Source: Psococerastis gibbosa (taxonomy: Eukaryota; Arthropoda; Insecta; Psocodea; Psocidae). From it: a DNA stretch of 64,000 bases. The stretch covers positions 37,656,770 through 37,720,769 of the forward strand of contig OZ020484.1 of NCBI GenBank assembly GCA_963971405.1, written 5' to 3'. A model generated the notes under the pieces. That model saw only the letters and a program-made list of their open reading frames with translations. It was not told the origin of the DNA and did not search any database. Of the stretch, positions 55,401 through 64,000 are shown in pieces (within the stretch, counting starts at the first letter, position 1; the number at the start of each line of letters is the position of its first letter). The translations under genes and the position numbers were made by a program.

Positions 55401-58400
55401 TTTCCCCCCGATCATCAACTGTAGGTTGTTTGAAGAATGTTCAATCGGCGTTAAGAAGGGTGGCCAAGTCAGCCAACAAGAAAGTCAACAGTTTGGGAGA
55501 GTCTGAGTTGCATGTAGCTGTTCAGAAAAGAGATATTCGAGAAACTAGCCGATTGCTCAATTGTCGTGGATGTGATCCGAACATCCAGGACAATGCCAAG
55601 TGGACCCCTTTGGTAAATTTGTAATTTTATTTATAACAATTTTCCTGGTCAAAAAATTGTCATTCATGAAATTTTTTAATATCACTTAGGCTACTATTGT
55701 TTTTTCAAAGAGTATTAAAATCGACCATTAATTGGTGAATTTATTTCATGCTCACAAATGGAACAGACATGCTCTTGGTGAAATTAATTTCAAGTAGGCA
55801 TGTTCTAGCATTTCATTTTTATGTTGTAGTGTAGAGAAGCTCTGATTAGGTGAATGGGTTAATGATAGTCGGGGCTTATTTTTTTAGCATGAGGCTGTCC
55901 TGACTGGTGACATTCCCATCATAACCTTATTGATCGAGAAGGGAGCCGTGGTGAATTCTTGTGGTGCCGAGAACCTCACACCCCTTCATCTTGCCGTCGG
56001 TGGCTACTCCAGGATTCGTGGTGGCGTAGCTGTAGGTCTGGCGGCTGTTGCCCAAGTACTTCTAAGGCATGGCGCTGATCCCTTAGCCAGAGATTTGCAA
56101 GGGAATACTCCTACGTAAGTTCACATAATTTATGCATAATATTGATGATGTATTACATTTATTTAGGTATCGCCATATATTCCACCTTAGGACTCTTTTA
56201 TTGCAGGCGGGTGCGTGAGTGGGTCAGGTGTAAAATAAATACAAGAAAAGCTTCCAGCTGGGTCATTTACATAGAACGTGGTGTTTTTTTAAAGAAAAGT
56301 TTCACAAGAATTATAAGAAGGAAACACTTTTCCCAATGGATACACCACTTGATAAGCTTATCCTATTCTGTTCTATCGATGCTTTCTAACTCCAGACATG
56401 TGTTGGTACTAAATAAACAAAATAGAACCGGGTGCTTTCCAACGCAAGGTTTTGGGTTTGAAGAAATTACAAAAAAATATATATATATACAGTACACTGT
56501 AGTATTACATGGTATATGTAACACTGACATTAAATTAACTTTGGTTGAAGAGGTAACCTCCTCGTTATAACCGAAATTAGAGGAGATGGAAAAAACTGGG
56601 CTTGGCGAGATTCAAACCCACGATCGACGTCCCGGTTAGGCGTAGATCGTGGGTTCGAATCTCGCCAAGCCCAGTTTCTTCCATATCCTCTAATTTTGGT
56701 CATATATACATATATAAGCGGAGCTCTCTCTTGCGCCTTGCATTAACATGGTTCCATTGAGCCGTACGGTCCACCGGCGAATTTACTTCATTTGCGATTT
56801 TTTGTTTGTTTTGTTTTAAGGAGACCATTATGTAGATACTTAACTTATATATTATAAATTAAGTTATAATATAGTAGCAGACATCATTAATAAGTCTCTG
56901 CCATATTATAACTTAATTTATAATAGATAAGTTAAGTATCTACAGTACATAATAGTCTCCTTAAAACAAAACAAAAATCTCAAATCACAAATGAAGTAAA
57001 TTCGCCGGTGCAATTGCCCCCTCACGAGACTTGTCATGAATGGTCGTATTTAATTGTTGAACAGAAATCAGTATTTCCCATGGATCAAAATATGTAGGTA
57101 CATTGCAGTAGCGATGACAATAAAAAATTATTTGCATGGTTTTTGTTTTTTAAAATTCAGTAATATGTAGAAGTGCAAATAAAGAAAATGAGAAATAGTT
57201 CAGACTCATACATAATGGGTAGACTTCAGGTGGTTCTCTAAATCGGATTTTTTTTTACATTTTTACAAAGTTTCGTGTTCCACACAATGTTTAAAGGGTG
57301 AATTTGAAATAATATATTTAGACTCGTTTGAAACCTTAATTCATTAATTCATACTGCTTCTAATGACACATTGACAATTCATGTCTTTTGAAAAGTGAAG
57401 GCTGTGGATTTTTTTAGTTAATGCATGTCACGCGAAAATTACAATTTCAAACTTTTTTGTCATGACACGGATTGCTTGCCGACTCACTTGTGCGCAAACT
57501 AAGAGACGGATAATGAAACCGATTAAACAGCTGGAATGAGCAAGGAAGGTGGAAAATCAATGACGTAGTTCGAATTTATTAATTTATTTATTCATATTAA
57601 GTGCTTCAGTTGAAGTCGAGAATCGCAAAGAGTGGAAGAGATCATGCCGTATCGCAGACCCCTCTTAGGGATGAAAGCGAGAAAAAATAAAAGAAAGAAG
57701 ATATTAAGACCCGAAAAGATATGTTTTTTTTGTTGAAAATCGGCAATTTTTTTGTTTTTTGTGCCCACCCCTTAACTTTTCCATGTGATCTCAAGAATAT
57801 CTTATTAAAAAAATGTACATAGCGTATATTTTTAATTGTTTACAGGAGTTTCGTTATGAAGATGATTAATAATAATGATGATGATGATGCCAAAGAAGAA
57901 TGGTCATTTTTCGACGAAGCTTCCAAGGTAGCTGTACCATTCAAACTACCTCCGCCGCCGCAAATAACGCTTTTAGATGTTGGTCTATCACCGGATGAAA
58001 AACTTACCTTCATTAAGTTTGCTGAATCTTTCGATTGCAACATTGCAGCGAACACTACCAGGCAAGTATCCATTGCATTGTACCTCTTTCTAGAAGCTTA
58101 TAGGTAAGCAAACCACCTTCCATTATCAATAAAATTTTTGAAAAAATAAGACGAAACTGATCCACAATAAAATATATAATAAGTGACCGGTTTCGGTAAG
58201 ATACCATCATCAGACTTATCTTACCGAAACCGGTCACTTATTATACATTTTATTGTGGACCAGTTGCGTCTTATTTTTTCAACAATTTTAAGTATAATGA
58301 AGTTCCACGAAGTGAAAATCTCACTATGATTCCATTATCAAGCCCAATTTAAAACATTACAACATTAATAATTAGTTAATGAGTGGAAAGTACAGTTATA

Positions 58401-60937
58401 GAGACACAAATCGTAAGAAATGACGAATGCAAACTTGCTATTTAATACCATTGTTTCAAATAAAGGAACCGGCACGAGTGAACCCGTACCTTTATAATTA
58501 GTAATGGTACCGTAATAGCTCTATGGTAAATAATTGTCCCGTGGTTAAATATGCCAATGACCAATAATATATTACTATACAATGGTATAAAAGGCATTGG
58601 GGCTCGTATTATCCATAATACGATCTTCAGAAATTAATTTTCTCTTCAAAACCTTGCTTTGGAGAACACCCTGTTCTGTTTTCTTACTCTATTTAGCACA
58701 TTAAACATGGGTGTTTGCTTACATTAATAAGTACTACAATATATACAGTTTGTGCATTTAAAAGAAATCGTCGGAGCTGTTTTAGAGAAAACATTTTTTA
58801 GTCTATTTTGGTTTTTTTTTTGAGGCGTAAACCCCCCAAATGAAGTCATCAGAAGAATGAAAAAAAATCCTCTGGATGATGTTTTTGTGGACGTGCATGC
58901 CTAATTTCAAAGTAGTTTGGCCTCAAATTCAGTTACAGACCACGTTTGTGGGTTCCTGGGACTACAAAACGAGTAAATCCATCGGAATCTCGAAATCGAT
59001 AATTTCGACCATCACAAAGCTTTCCTTATACTTAGGCGGCGGCTATTCCACCGACTAATTTGCTTCACTAGTCGTGGTAGCAGACATCATTACTAAGTCT
59101 CAACCACATTTTAACTTAATTTATAATAGATAAGTCAAGTATCTACATAATAGTCTCCTTAACACAAAACAAACAAAAAATCTCAAAACACAAGTGAATT
59201 AGTGAAGCACATTAGCCGGTGAAATAGTCGCCATATACTACAAAAATATGAGAAAGCAACAAGCCTAAACCGTACTTGTGCGTAATGCAACTAATCCTTT
59301 TTTCAGAGACGCCTATAAGGCAAATCATTTTATTGTATCCGACAATATCCAGTGCAAGAAGTTCAGTTGGGGTTTGACCAGGGCGATGGCGCGTGGAGCA
59401 TTCATCATTAAATCTAGCTGTAAGGCTCAAAATTTAACCTCTAATTCAATTTATTTTCGCTTTCAATTTCTCACATCAATTTTGGTGCTTCTAGTGAATA
59501 ATTATTTTATTAAGAGTAAAGTCAAGGTGTTTAGTAGCTATTTCTCATTATTTCTGCCAAACCAATTCATTCATTCAAATTTTTCACATTAATTAAAATT
59601 CTTATTATATTCCAAAATTCTACCTGTACATTTTAATGTTTATTAATAAACAATGCAACCATTCTCTTGTATTATAATAATTTATTACTTTGAATTTCTC
59701 ACGCATATTTCAACGCCATCACGTGACACCTTATATTATAGTATAATAATAAAATAAGCCCCGGTTTTATAATAATCCCAAATCGCCATGATCGGGCTGC
59801 AGAAAGAATGCTTTTTCAGCTTCGTTTATCCCTTAAGAGGAAACTGGCCGTTGACTTTGGCCACCTTTAGTTCGCACCAAAATAGGTTTTTTAATATGTT
59901 TTATTAAGAAAGTAGGAAAGGACAGCACGAAATGTAATACTTTTTATTTTTTATTTAATTAACTAAGCATGTTATTAAAGATTTGGCTCAAAGTTGTAGA
60001 GGACTACTTCATGCATCATATAATAAGGTATTTTTAGTTTTCGAAATTGTAGTTTTTTTATAAAATCGATAATACGTGAAAAGTTATTATTTATAAAATA
60101 TTTGCATGTTTCTGAAAAAACTTCAATATCGAAAATTAAAAATATCTTATAATATGATGCATGAAGTAGTCTTCTACAACTTTGATGAGCCAAATCTTTA
60201 ATAACATGCTTAGTTAATTAAATAAAAAATAAAAATTTCGGGCTGTCAATTTCCTACGGGCTGTACACTCTTAAATTTATTACGTAATTTTATAACGATT
60301 TGGTCTGTTGAATTAGTAGAGAACTATTCCATGCATAGCTCCATGCGGTTTTTTTTCAGTTTTGGTGCAGGGGTTTTCCAGTGAAACTGGCAGACGACGG
60401 AAATTTACCTAATTAAGAAATCCATGGAAAAATTATGACAACAATAATGAAGAACACCGTAATATAGTGTGGTATGAAAGAGTCCATTACCAATTGAATG
60501 GACCAAATCTTTATAACTTTAGTATTAACTTCAATAAAAAATATAAACCAACCTATTTTAAAGTGATTAATGGAAGTTAAGGACGGTTCGAAAAAAAACT
60601 TAATTTGTATATATTTTACTATTAATTAACTTTTTAACTATTTTCAGGGATGCGAGAGTGCAACGAACGAGAAGAACTGGTTAGCAAAGACGACTACGCG
60701 GTTGCACCAACATGGCTACCCAAGTTAAAAATGGCGCAGGAAAATCGCAGCATGGTTCGCCCAGGCCTTTTTAGCGGGTGCCATCTCATGATTGGTGACG
60801 GCAACAGCCATGAAGTCACTTATAAAGGCGATGTTATTCCCCTCAATGATTTGATCTCATTTGTAGAATGGGCTGATGGAAGGATTATAATGGGCAAGCG
60901 AATGCCAGATCCGGATGATTCGAATCTGAAAACCACC
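49411..60937 (+). CDS. BARD1: BARD1-like protein: degenerate RING, ankyrin repeats, BRCT; six exons, 3' end not in view
   Basis: Exons: 49411-49466, 54961-55612, 55888-56114, 57846-58061, 59307-59419, 60648-60937; about 518 codons with consistent phases. Exon 1 ends in LCKTC, its last Cys codon completed by the first base of exon 2, giving a Cys-rich RING-like N-terminus (CKTC, ICPS, FYCFEC, CGADC) followed by a helix. Residues near 205-310 form ankyrin repeats (ESELHVAVQKRDI, WTPLHEAVLTGDIPI, TPLHLAV, LLRHGADPLARD). BRCT1 follows (LSPDEKLTFIKFAESF, RGAFIIKSSW with the BRCT Trp) and BRCT2 begins at PGLFSGCHLMIG. This order is that of BARD1, which pairs with BRCA1 as a nuclear ubiquitin ligase in homologous recombination. 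The RING lacks the usual C-x-H-x2-C block, so a BRCA1-type pairing is inference. Exon 4 has a GC donor. Intron 1 holds a whole hAT and two hairpin MITEs. Confidence 0.8.
49616..52162 (-). mobile_element. Complete hAT transposon
   Basis: 2,547 bp, ends TAGGGTTGCCAGAT at 49616 and its complement ending at 52162. Perfect 8-bp duplication GTTTGTTG outside both ends (49608-49615, 52163-52170). Subterminal CCGGAC repeats occur near both ends (for example 52075-52150), as expected for hAT binding sites. One uninterrupted transposase gene. It lies in intron 1 of the BARD1-like gene, on the opposite strand. Confidence 0.95.
49927..51855 (-). CDS. hAT transposase, intact
   Basis: 642 residues, normal for hAT. 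An N-terminal BED-like/TTF zinc finger (AFCKLCHNNF, then NHGNRKKH) is followed by an RNase H-like catalytic core (PFSVATDASNKGNK with the first Asp, MVTAYGADNTSVNFG with the second) and the helical insertion. A C-terminal dimerisation region follows, with LQYVLSVPVSNAHVERIFSV giving the conserved Ser-x2-x2-Glu-Arg-x-Phe-Ser signature. No stop interrupts it. Together with intact ends and a perfect target duplication this is a candidate autonomous element. Confidence 0.93.
   Translation of the reverse strand: MDRERDSEFQVKGNANKKMRRMCHYNVEWEADFSWLAKDSKVETSAFCKLCHNNFTIGFDGLKAVKNHGNRKKHMEAEAARTQSLRMEKFFVRQKDTMQKEKVSIAEITEVFHSVKHHTSYLAQDCYTKVMKMVITDSDIVKQMTGGRTKCSAIVNHVLYPHAMEIALKDLKTNIPFSVATDASNKGNKKFYPVVAQYFMPNGIRHKILDFYEDPFEDSRSVKEKLCEVLTKSKLSWKMVTAYGADNTSVNFGVNNSVFQKLASEENADIFAGHCHDHIFHNCAKYALKVISLDVENLVSKIFGEFSCSAKRREELKECFSFFESDYHEVLRHVPTRWLSLFRAVDRVLSSWEPIKMYFLEKGEENCPKVIWDFLKDQEDQLASESNPTIHELYLYFIHNLMAAFQEVLLMLEKKTTTAFNLHYVMVKFRNELLKKIRDNFFGMKVQMAFRRGHIEKTKIDKFTEEALNAYHRAVNYLEKWYPYDSSKFKLYSCLDLVRTFPNLNEIVDIWMASPWKDKLASDNIYSELSALESVLPSLKSLEVSSLEMWCEFFKKEESAPNLLKVLQYVLSVPVSNAHVERIFSVMGNLWTNERNRLSINTVKSELCVFFNIEESCTDFAASIAENKALLKATASSDKYGA
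52559..52941. mobile_element. Hairpin MITE, copy 12 (long type), in BARD1 intron 1
   Basis: 383 bp, ends GGTGCCCATTCC and GGAATGGGCACC; left neighbour TAT, right neighbour TTA, shared with copy 13. Confidence 0.85.
52945..53252. mobile_element. Hairpin MITE, copy 13 (long type, shortened left arm)
   Basis: 308 bp; the left arm jumps from CCCATTCCAT to ACCTCGCATTGCAG, losing about 70 bases including the core motif. Flanked by TTA (52942-52944, 53253-53255). Confidence 0.8.
54110..54730 (+). repeat. Repeat A, second long copy
   Basis: Co-linear with 28.7-29.35 kb, with shorter poly-C runs. In BARD1 intron 1, ending about 230 bases before exon 2. Partial copies are at 58730-59030 and about 63480-63660. 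Confidence 0.65.
56500..56710. repeat. tRNA-like foldback repeat D, copy 2
   Basis: Arms GGGCTTGGCGAGATTCAAAC and its complement flank a short centre with GGTTAGGCGTAGATCG. The right arm has a good Pol III B box (GTGGGTTCGAATCTC) and the left arm its mirror. The outer stem AAATTAGAGGA pairs with TCCTCTAATTT. In BARD1 intron 3. Confidence 0.6.
56760..57019. mobile_element. Hairpin MITE, copy 14, in BARD1 intron 3
   Basis: Arms pair from CCACCGGCGAATTTACTTCA to its complement at about 57010. Inner arms carry TAGATACTTAACTTAT; the centre is GTAGCAGACATCATTAATAA followed by GTCTCTGCCATATTA. Terminal bases are degraded. Confidence 0.7.
57230..57780 (+). repeat. Repeat B, second copy, with a short insertion
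   Basis: Matches 5150-5570 through ACTCGTTTGAAAC, ATACTGCTTCTAATGA and GAAAATCGGCAA. A foreign piece at about 57570-57690 (GAAGTCGAGAATCGCAAAGA) resembles a LINE tail. In BARD1 intron 3. Confidence 0.55.
58136..58290. repeat. Near-perfect palindrome with Penelope-like motif
   Basis: Arms of about 70 bp (AAGTGACCGGTTTCGGTAAG ... its complement) around ATACCATCATCAGACTT. The GACCGGTTTCGG and CATCATCAG pairing recalls Penelope-like element terminal repeats; assignment is from memory. In BARD1 intron 4. Confidence 0.5.
59035..59232. mobile_element. Hairpin MITE, copy 15, in BARD1 intron 4
   Basis: Ends GGCGGCGGCTATTCCACCG and complement; centre GTGGTAGCAGACATCATTAC. The right half matches copy 14 (ACTTAATTTATAATAGATAA), but the left arm lacks the partner block, so it is an internally shortened relative. 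Confidence 0.7.
59935..60275. repeat. Foldback repeat F
   Basis: Arms of about 130 bp (ATTTAATTAACTAAGCATGT ... complement) with GATTTGGCTCA and ACTACTTCATGCATCATA. Followed by CCTACGGGCTGTACACTC. A single arm is at 28550-28690. In BARD1 intron 5. Confidence 0.6.
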
Positions 60938-61278
60938 GTAAGTAAAGCATTAAAGTGACATAGAAATAGACAACTTAGCAATTCGGAAGTTTTTTTATTT
61001 AATAACATCTGATTTTGTAAATCAAGCCGCAAAATAGTTAATTCCCTATATTACGCACTCCAATATTTGGTCCAATAAATATGATTGAGTGGGGTCCGGT
61101 TAAAGATCCCCCACCTAGCTCCTTGGAGCTAGGGCATGGGCACCCTTTTGTCCATGGGAGAGAAAAAGCTCCCTAAAGGCGGAAGAATTCAACAGAGGAG
61201 TCAACGGCATAAGGATGCAGAAGGCAACGGGAAACCACTGCATTAAAGGTCCTTCGGGGCATCCCTTGTACAATCATC

Positions 61279-62118
61279 ATGAGCGAAAAGTTTAAAACTT
61301 ATTCCGGCGTCCCCCCACTCGGATTGCCGGGGGGGACAGTTTTAAACAATTTGGGAAGGAGAAAAATTAATATTAAAATAGCGACGTGGAATGTAAGAAG
61401 TATGTATGAGATGGTAAAGGCGGAAATGGTGTTACAAGAAATGGAGCGAGCGGAGATAGACATTCTTGGTGTAAGTGAGATGAGATGGAAAGGTAACGGA
61501 AAGTTTGACACACAGAATCACGTTATATATTACGCAGGAAACAATGATGCCCAGCACTATAATGGGGTTGGATTTATCATTCCCAGAAGAATGGATGGCT
61601 GTGTGAAGAACTTTGTGCCGCACTCTGACCGGGTTGCTCTGATCCAAATGAAAGGGCAAGGTGTGGACGTGAATGTGATCCAAGTATACGCACCAACATC
61701 AGGCAGTGATGAAGGAGAAATCGAAAGGTTCTATGAGAATCTGAGGGACGTATTGAAGCTAACAAGGAGAGAAGACGTAAACGTTGTGATGGGTGATCTC
61801 AATGCTAAGGTGGGAGCTGGCCTCGCTGGTGATGTAGTCGGGTCATGGGGACTTGGGCAGAGGAATGAGAGAGGTGAAAGGTTAATTGAATTCTGCCAAG
61901 AGGAGGATTTGGTAATCTGTAACACCTTCTTCCAGCTACCACCAAGAAGACTTTACACGTGGAAGTCACCAAAAGATCGACCAGATAAAATTGTGCGTAA
62001 TCAAATCGACTTCATAATGGTAAATAAGAGGTATCGTAACTCTGTGAATTCAGCGACAACACTGCCGGGAACGAGACGCTCTGTTTGGGCTACAGGTGCT
62101 TGTGCAACGTTGTCTTGA
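61279..62118 (+). pseudogene. RTE endonuclease fragment
   Basis: About 265 residues of APE endonuclease: IATWNVRSMYE, ILGVSEMRWKG, VIQVYAPTSGSD, VVMGDLNAKVG and NQIDFIMVNKRY. After TTLPG the frame runs out into sequence that in another frame is the RT region, which marks the deletion junction. Confidence 0.82.
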
Positions 62119-63214
62119 TATGGGTCGTGATGTATATACTTGCTTTATAGATTTTGAGAAGGCTTTTGATAAAGTACGCCACGGGAAGATGTTGGAAACA
62201 CTAAGGGATATTGGTGTAGAGGGCAGCAATGTGCGGGCCATAGCGAGTCTGTATTGGCAACAAGTCGCAACTGTACTGATCGATGGCGGTGAGACCAACG
62301 TGATAAAGATCAGGCGCGGGGTAAGGCAAGGATGTGTGATATCTCCAACCCTCTTTAACCTGTACTCAGAGAAGATCATGGCGGAGGCGCTAGATGGTTC
62401 CCCTGAAGGCATATCAGTCAATGGACAGCTTATAAATAACCTCAGGTACGCCGATGACACTGCGCTCATAGCATCTACGTCAGAGGAGCTGCAGGCGTTA
62501 GTTAATAAGGTAGACCGGGCCTGTCAGAGATATGGCATAAGAATTAACGTTAAGAAGACCAAGGTCATGGTTATCTCCAAGCAGGTCCCACCCCACCCTG
62601 TACTCCTAAACCTTAATGGAGAGCCAATTGAACAAGTGCCACATTTTAAATATCTTGGATGCGTTGTGAATGAGAACTGGAGTATGAAGCAAGAAGCCAG
62701 CAGTCGCATTGAACAGGCCCGAAGTGTGTTTACTAGAATGAGGAAAGTCTTTTGTGACAGAACTCTATCACTTGATCTGCGGGTGAGAATGGTGAGATGC
62801 TATGTGTTTCTAATTGTCTTACATGGGATGGAGGGTTGGACCCTCACACAGCGGCTTGAAAACAAAATCGACGCCTTTGAAATGTGGGTGTATCGCCGAC
62901 TGCTTAAAATATCCTGGCGAGATCACATACGAAACGAGGAAATACTCAATAGAGTGGGGACCCAGCGAACTTTATTAATCTCCGTAAAGAAGAGGAAGCT
63001 GCAGTACTTTGGACACGTGATGCGGAATGAGAAATATCACCTTCTCCAACTCATCATACAAGGGCGCATTGAGGGGAGAAGAACCGCAGGTAGAAGACGG
63101 ACGTCCTGGCTGGCCAACCTTAGGGGTTGGTTCGGGAGGAGCACGACAGGCCTCTTCCGCGCAGCCGTGTCTAAGGTGCAAATCGCTCAAATGATCGCCA
63201 ATCTTCAACGTTGA
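62070..63214 (+). pseudogene. RTE reverse transcriptase fragment
   Basis: Continues from TRDALFGLQVLVQRCLDMG with CFIDFEKAFDKV, GVRQGCVISPTLFNLY, LRYADDTALIA, FKYLGCVVN and a C-terminal zinc-less tail (KLQYFGHVMRN). The catalytic YADD is present; RT motifs before TRDALFG (thumb-proximal fingers) are lost in the deletion. Confidence 0.82.
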
Positions 63215-63857
63215 AGGGGCACGAGAAGAAGAAGAAGAGCAGCAGATGCCCATCTGACCCACCTGGTTTCACCACTATTGGCAATACTTAGCTTATGGTT
63301 AGGCGCCATCAATTCTATTTTATTATCGTTGATCGAAACCCATTCACTGTGCAAATATGAATACGTTTACATAATAAAATAAAAAAAATGTGTGTGCTTG
63401 TGACCACACGATAGAAGTGAAACTTCAACGATCAATGGAAGGGCCCGGTGGAAGAGGGCGTTAAGTCGCATTTTCAAAAACCTCTATTTTCATGAAATAC
63501 TGTGTTATACATGTACCCCCACCCTTTCGCATAAATTTGAGGGTTGAAGGCGGTTAAATTCCCCAATATTGAGTTAGCCCAAAACAGAAAAGATATGATT
63601 TTTATGAACATAAATGCCGAAATTCATCGGGTAGCTTGCTCACAGTTTGTGTCGCACTAAAAGCATAACAATCCAGATTACAAGACCCTCCCTTTGGAGA
63701 GTAGTGGATGTGTGGTGAAACCACCTGTGCCAGTCGCATTACCTCAAAGGGGTACACGACCGCGACAACACTATCTAACGAGAAAAATTTTAATTACTTG
63801 CTTCGGGTCTTTTCGTTCCGGTTTTTTTTTCGGATTTACTCATACTGTTGTGCACAA

Positions 63858-63884
63858 TGGCGGCTGGTGGCGGATTTTTTCAGG
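63858..63884 (+). other. Possible first coding exon of another gene
   Basis: CACAATGG context, then MAAGGGFFQ followed directly by a GTAAATG donor. Too short to judge; it could be chance. Confidence 0.15.
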
Positions 63885-64000
63885 TAAATGTAGTTATATA
63901 ACTTTTAAGGCATATTTCTTCGAGAAAGATTTTTTTTAATTCGTGTAAAAATGTGTTAGGCATCTTTGAGTATTGTCTATTTCCATGTGTTTTCAAAATG

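Larger units (their letters stand above)
61083..63240 (+). mobile_element. RTE-type LINE with an internal deletion
   Basis: The 5' region carries the RTE-like leader (GGCAACGGGAAACCACTGCA near 61218). Endonuclease and the later part of reverse transcriptase are present and the 3' end has an AAG-rich tail. The segment between the endonuclease and reverse transcriptase palm is missing, joined near 62070. It lies in the intron after exon 6 of the BARD1-like gene. Confidence 0.85.

Noticed and set aside
56640-56690. tRNA gene
   Set aside because: Good B box but no complete cloverleaf or 5' half; it is one arm of a foldback repeat.
63694-63939. Last exon of the BARD1-like gene
   Set aside because: No BRCT2 C-terminal features and no acceptor in the required phase 0 giving a matching sequence.

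Overview
The window is animal nuclear DNA, most likely from an arthropod. It has spliced host genes with GT-AG (and two probable GC-AG) introns, an irritans-like mariner, CR1/RTE/I-type LINEs, hairpin MITEs and the poly-C-rich interspersed repeats common in arthropod genomes. Hemipteroid insect or crustacean is a guess, not a result. No bacterial operon, CRISPR array or confident tRNA/rRNA gene was seen.

Two host genes frame the window. On the minus strand, 1-13004 carries the first 11 coding exons (about 890 residues) of GTF3C1, the B-box-binding subunit of the RNA polymerase III factor TFIIIC; the rest lies left of base 1. On the plus strand, 49411-60937 carries six exons of a BARD1-like protein (degenerate RING, ankyrin repeats, start of the tandem BRCT pair); its 3' end lies beyond the RTE LINE at 61.1-63.2 kb and was not found. 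All intron phases agree across both genes.

Between and inside them is a dense, young mobile-element landscape. At 13.16-16.37 kb a pile of hairpin MITEs sits directly upstream of GTF3C1. At 16798-27505 there is an ISL2EU/IS5-like DNA transposon with 12-bp inverted ends, an AT target duplication and two convergent genes: a THAP-DDE transposase, split by an intact mariner, and a SWIM-YqaJ nuclease. At 29.6-33.6 kb a Mutator-like transposase is fused to a second YqaJ nuclease domain. At 33699-40951 a hAT-like element with an 8-bp target duplication holds a whole, young Copia element. At 43-47.8 kb two related LINEs abut ATT microsatellites. At 49616-52162 an intact hAT with a perfect 8-bp target duplication lies in BARD1 intron 1.

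The most unusual signals are: (1) about 15 hairpin elements in several sequence types that share their ends and a GTAGCAGACATT core but have unrelated stems, with 3-bp TTA/TAA/ATA/TAT duplications, two of them confirmed by empty sites in the same window; and (2) two YqaJ-type nucleases less than 5 kb apart, each tied to a different transposase superfamily.
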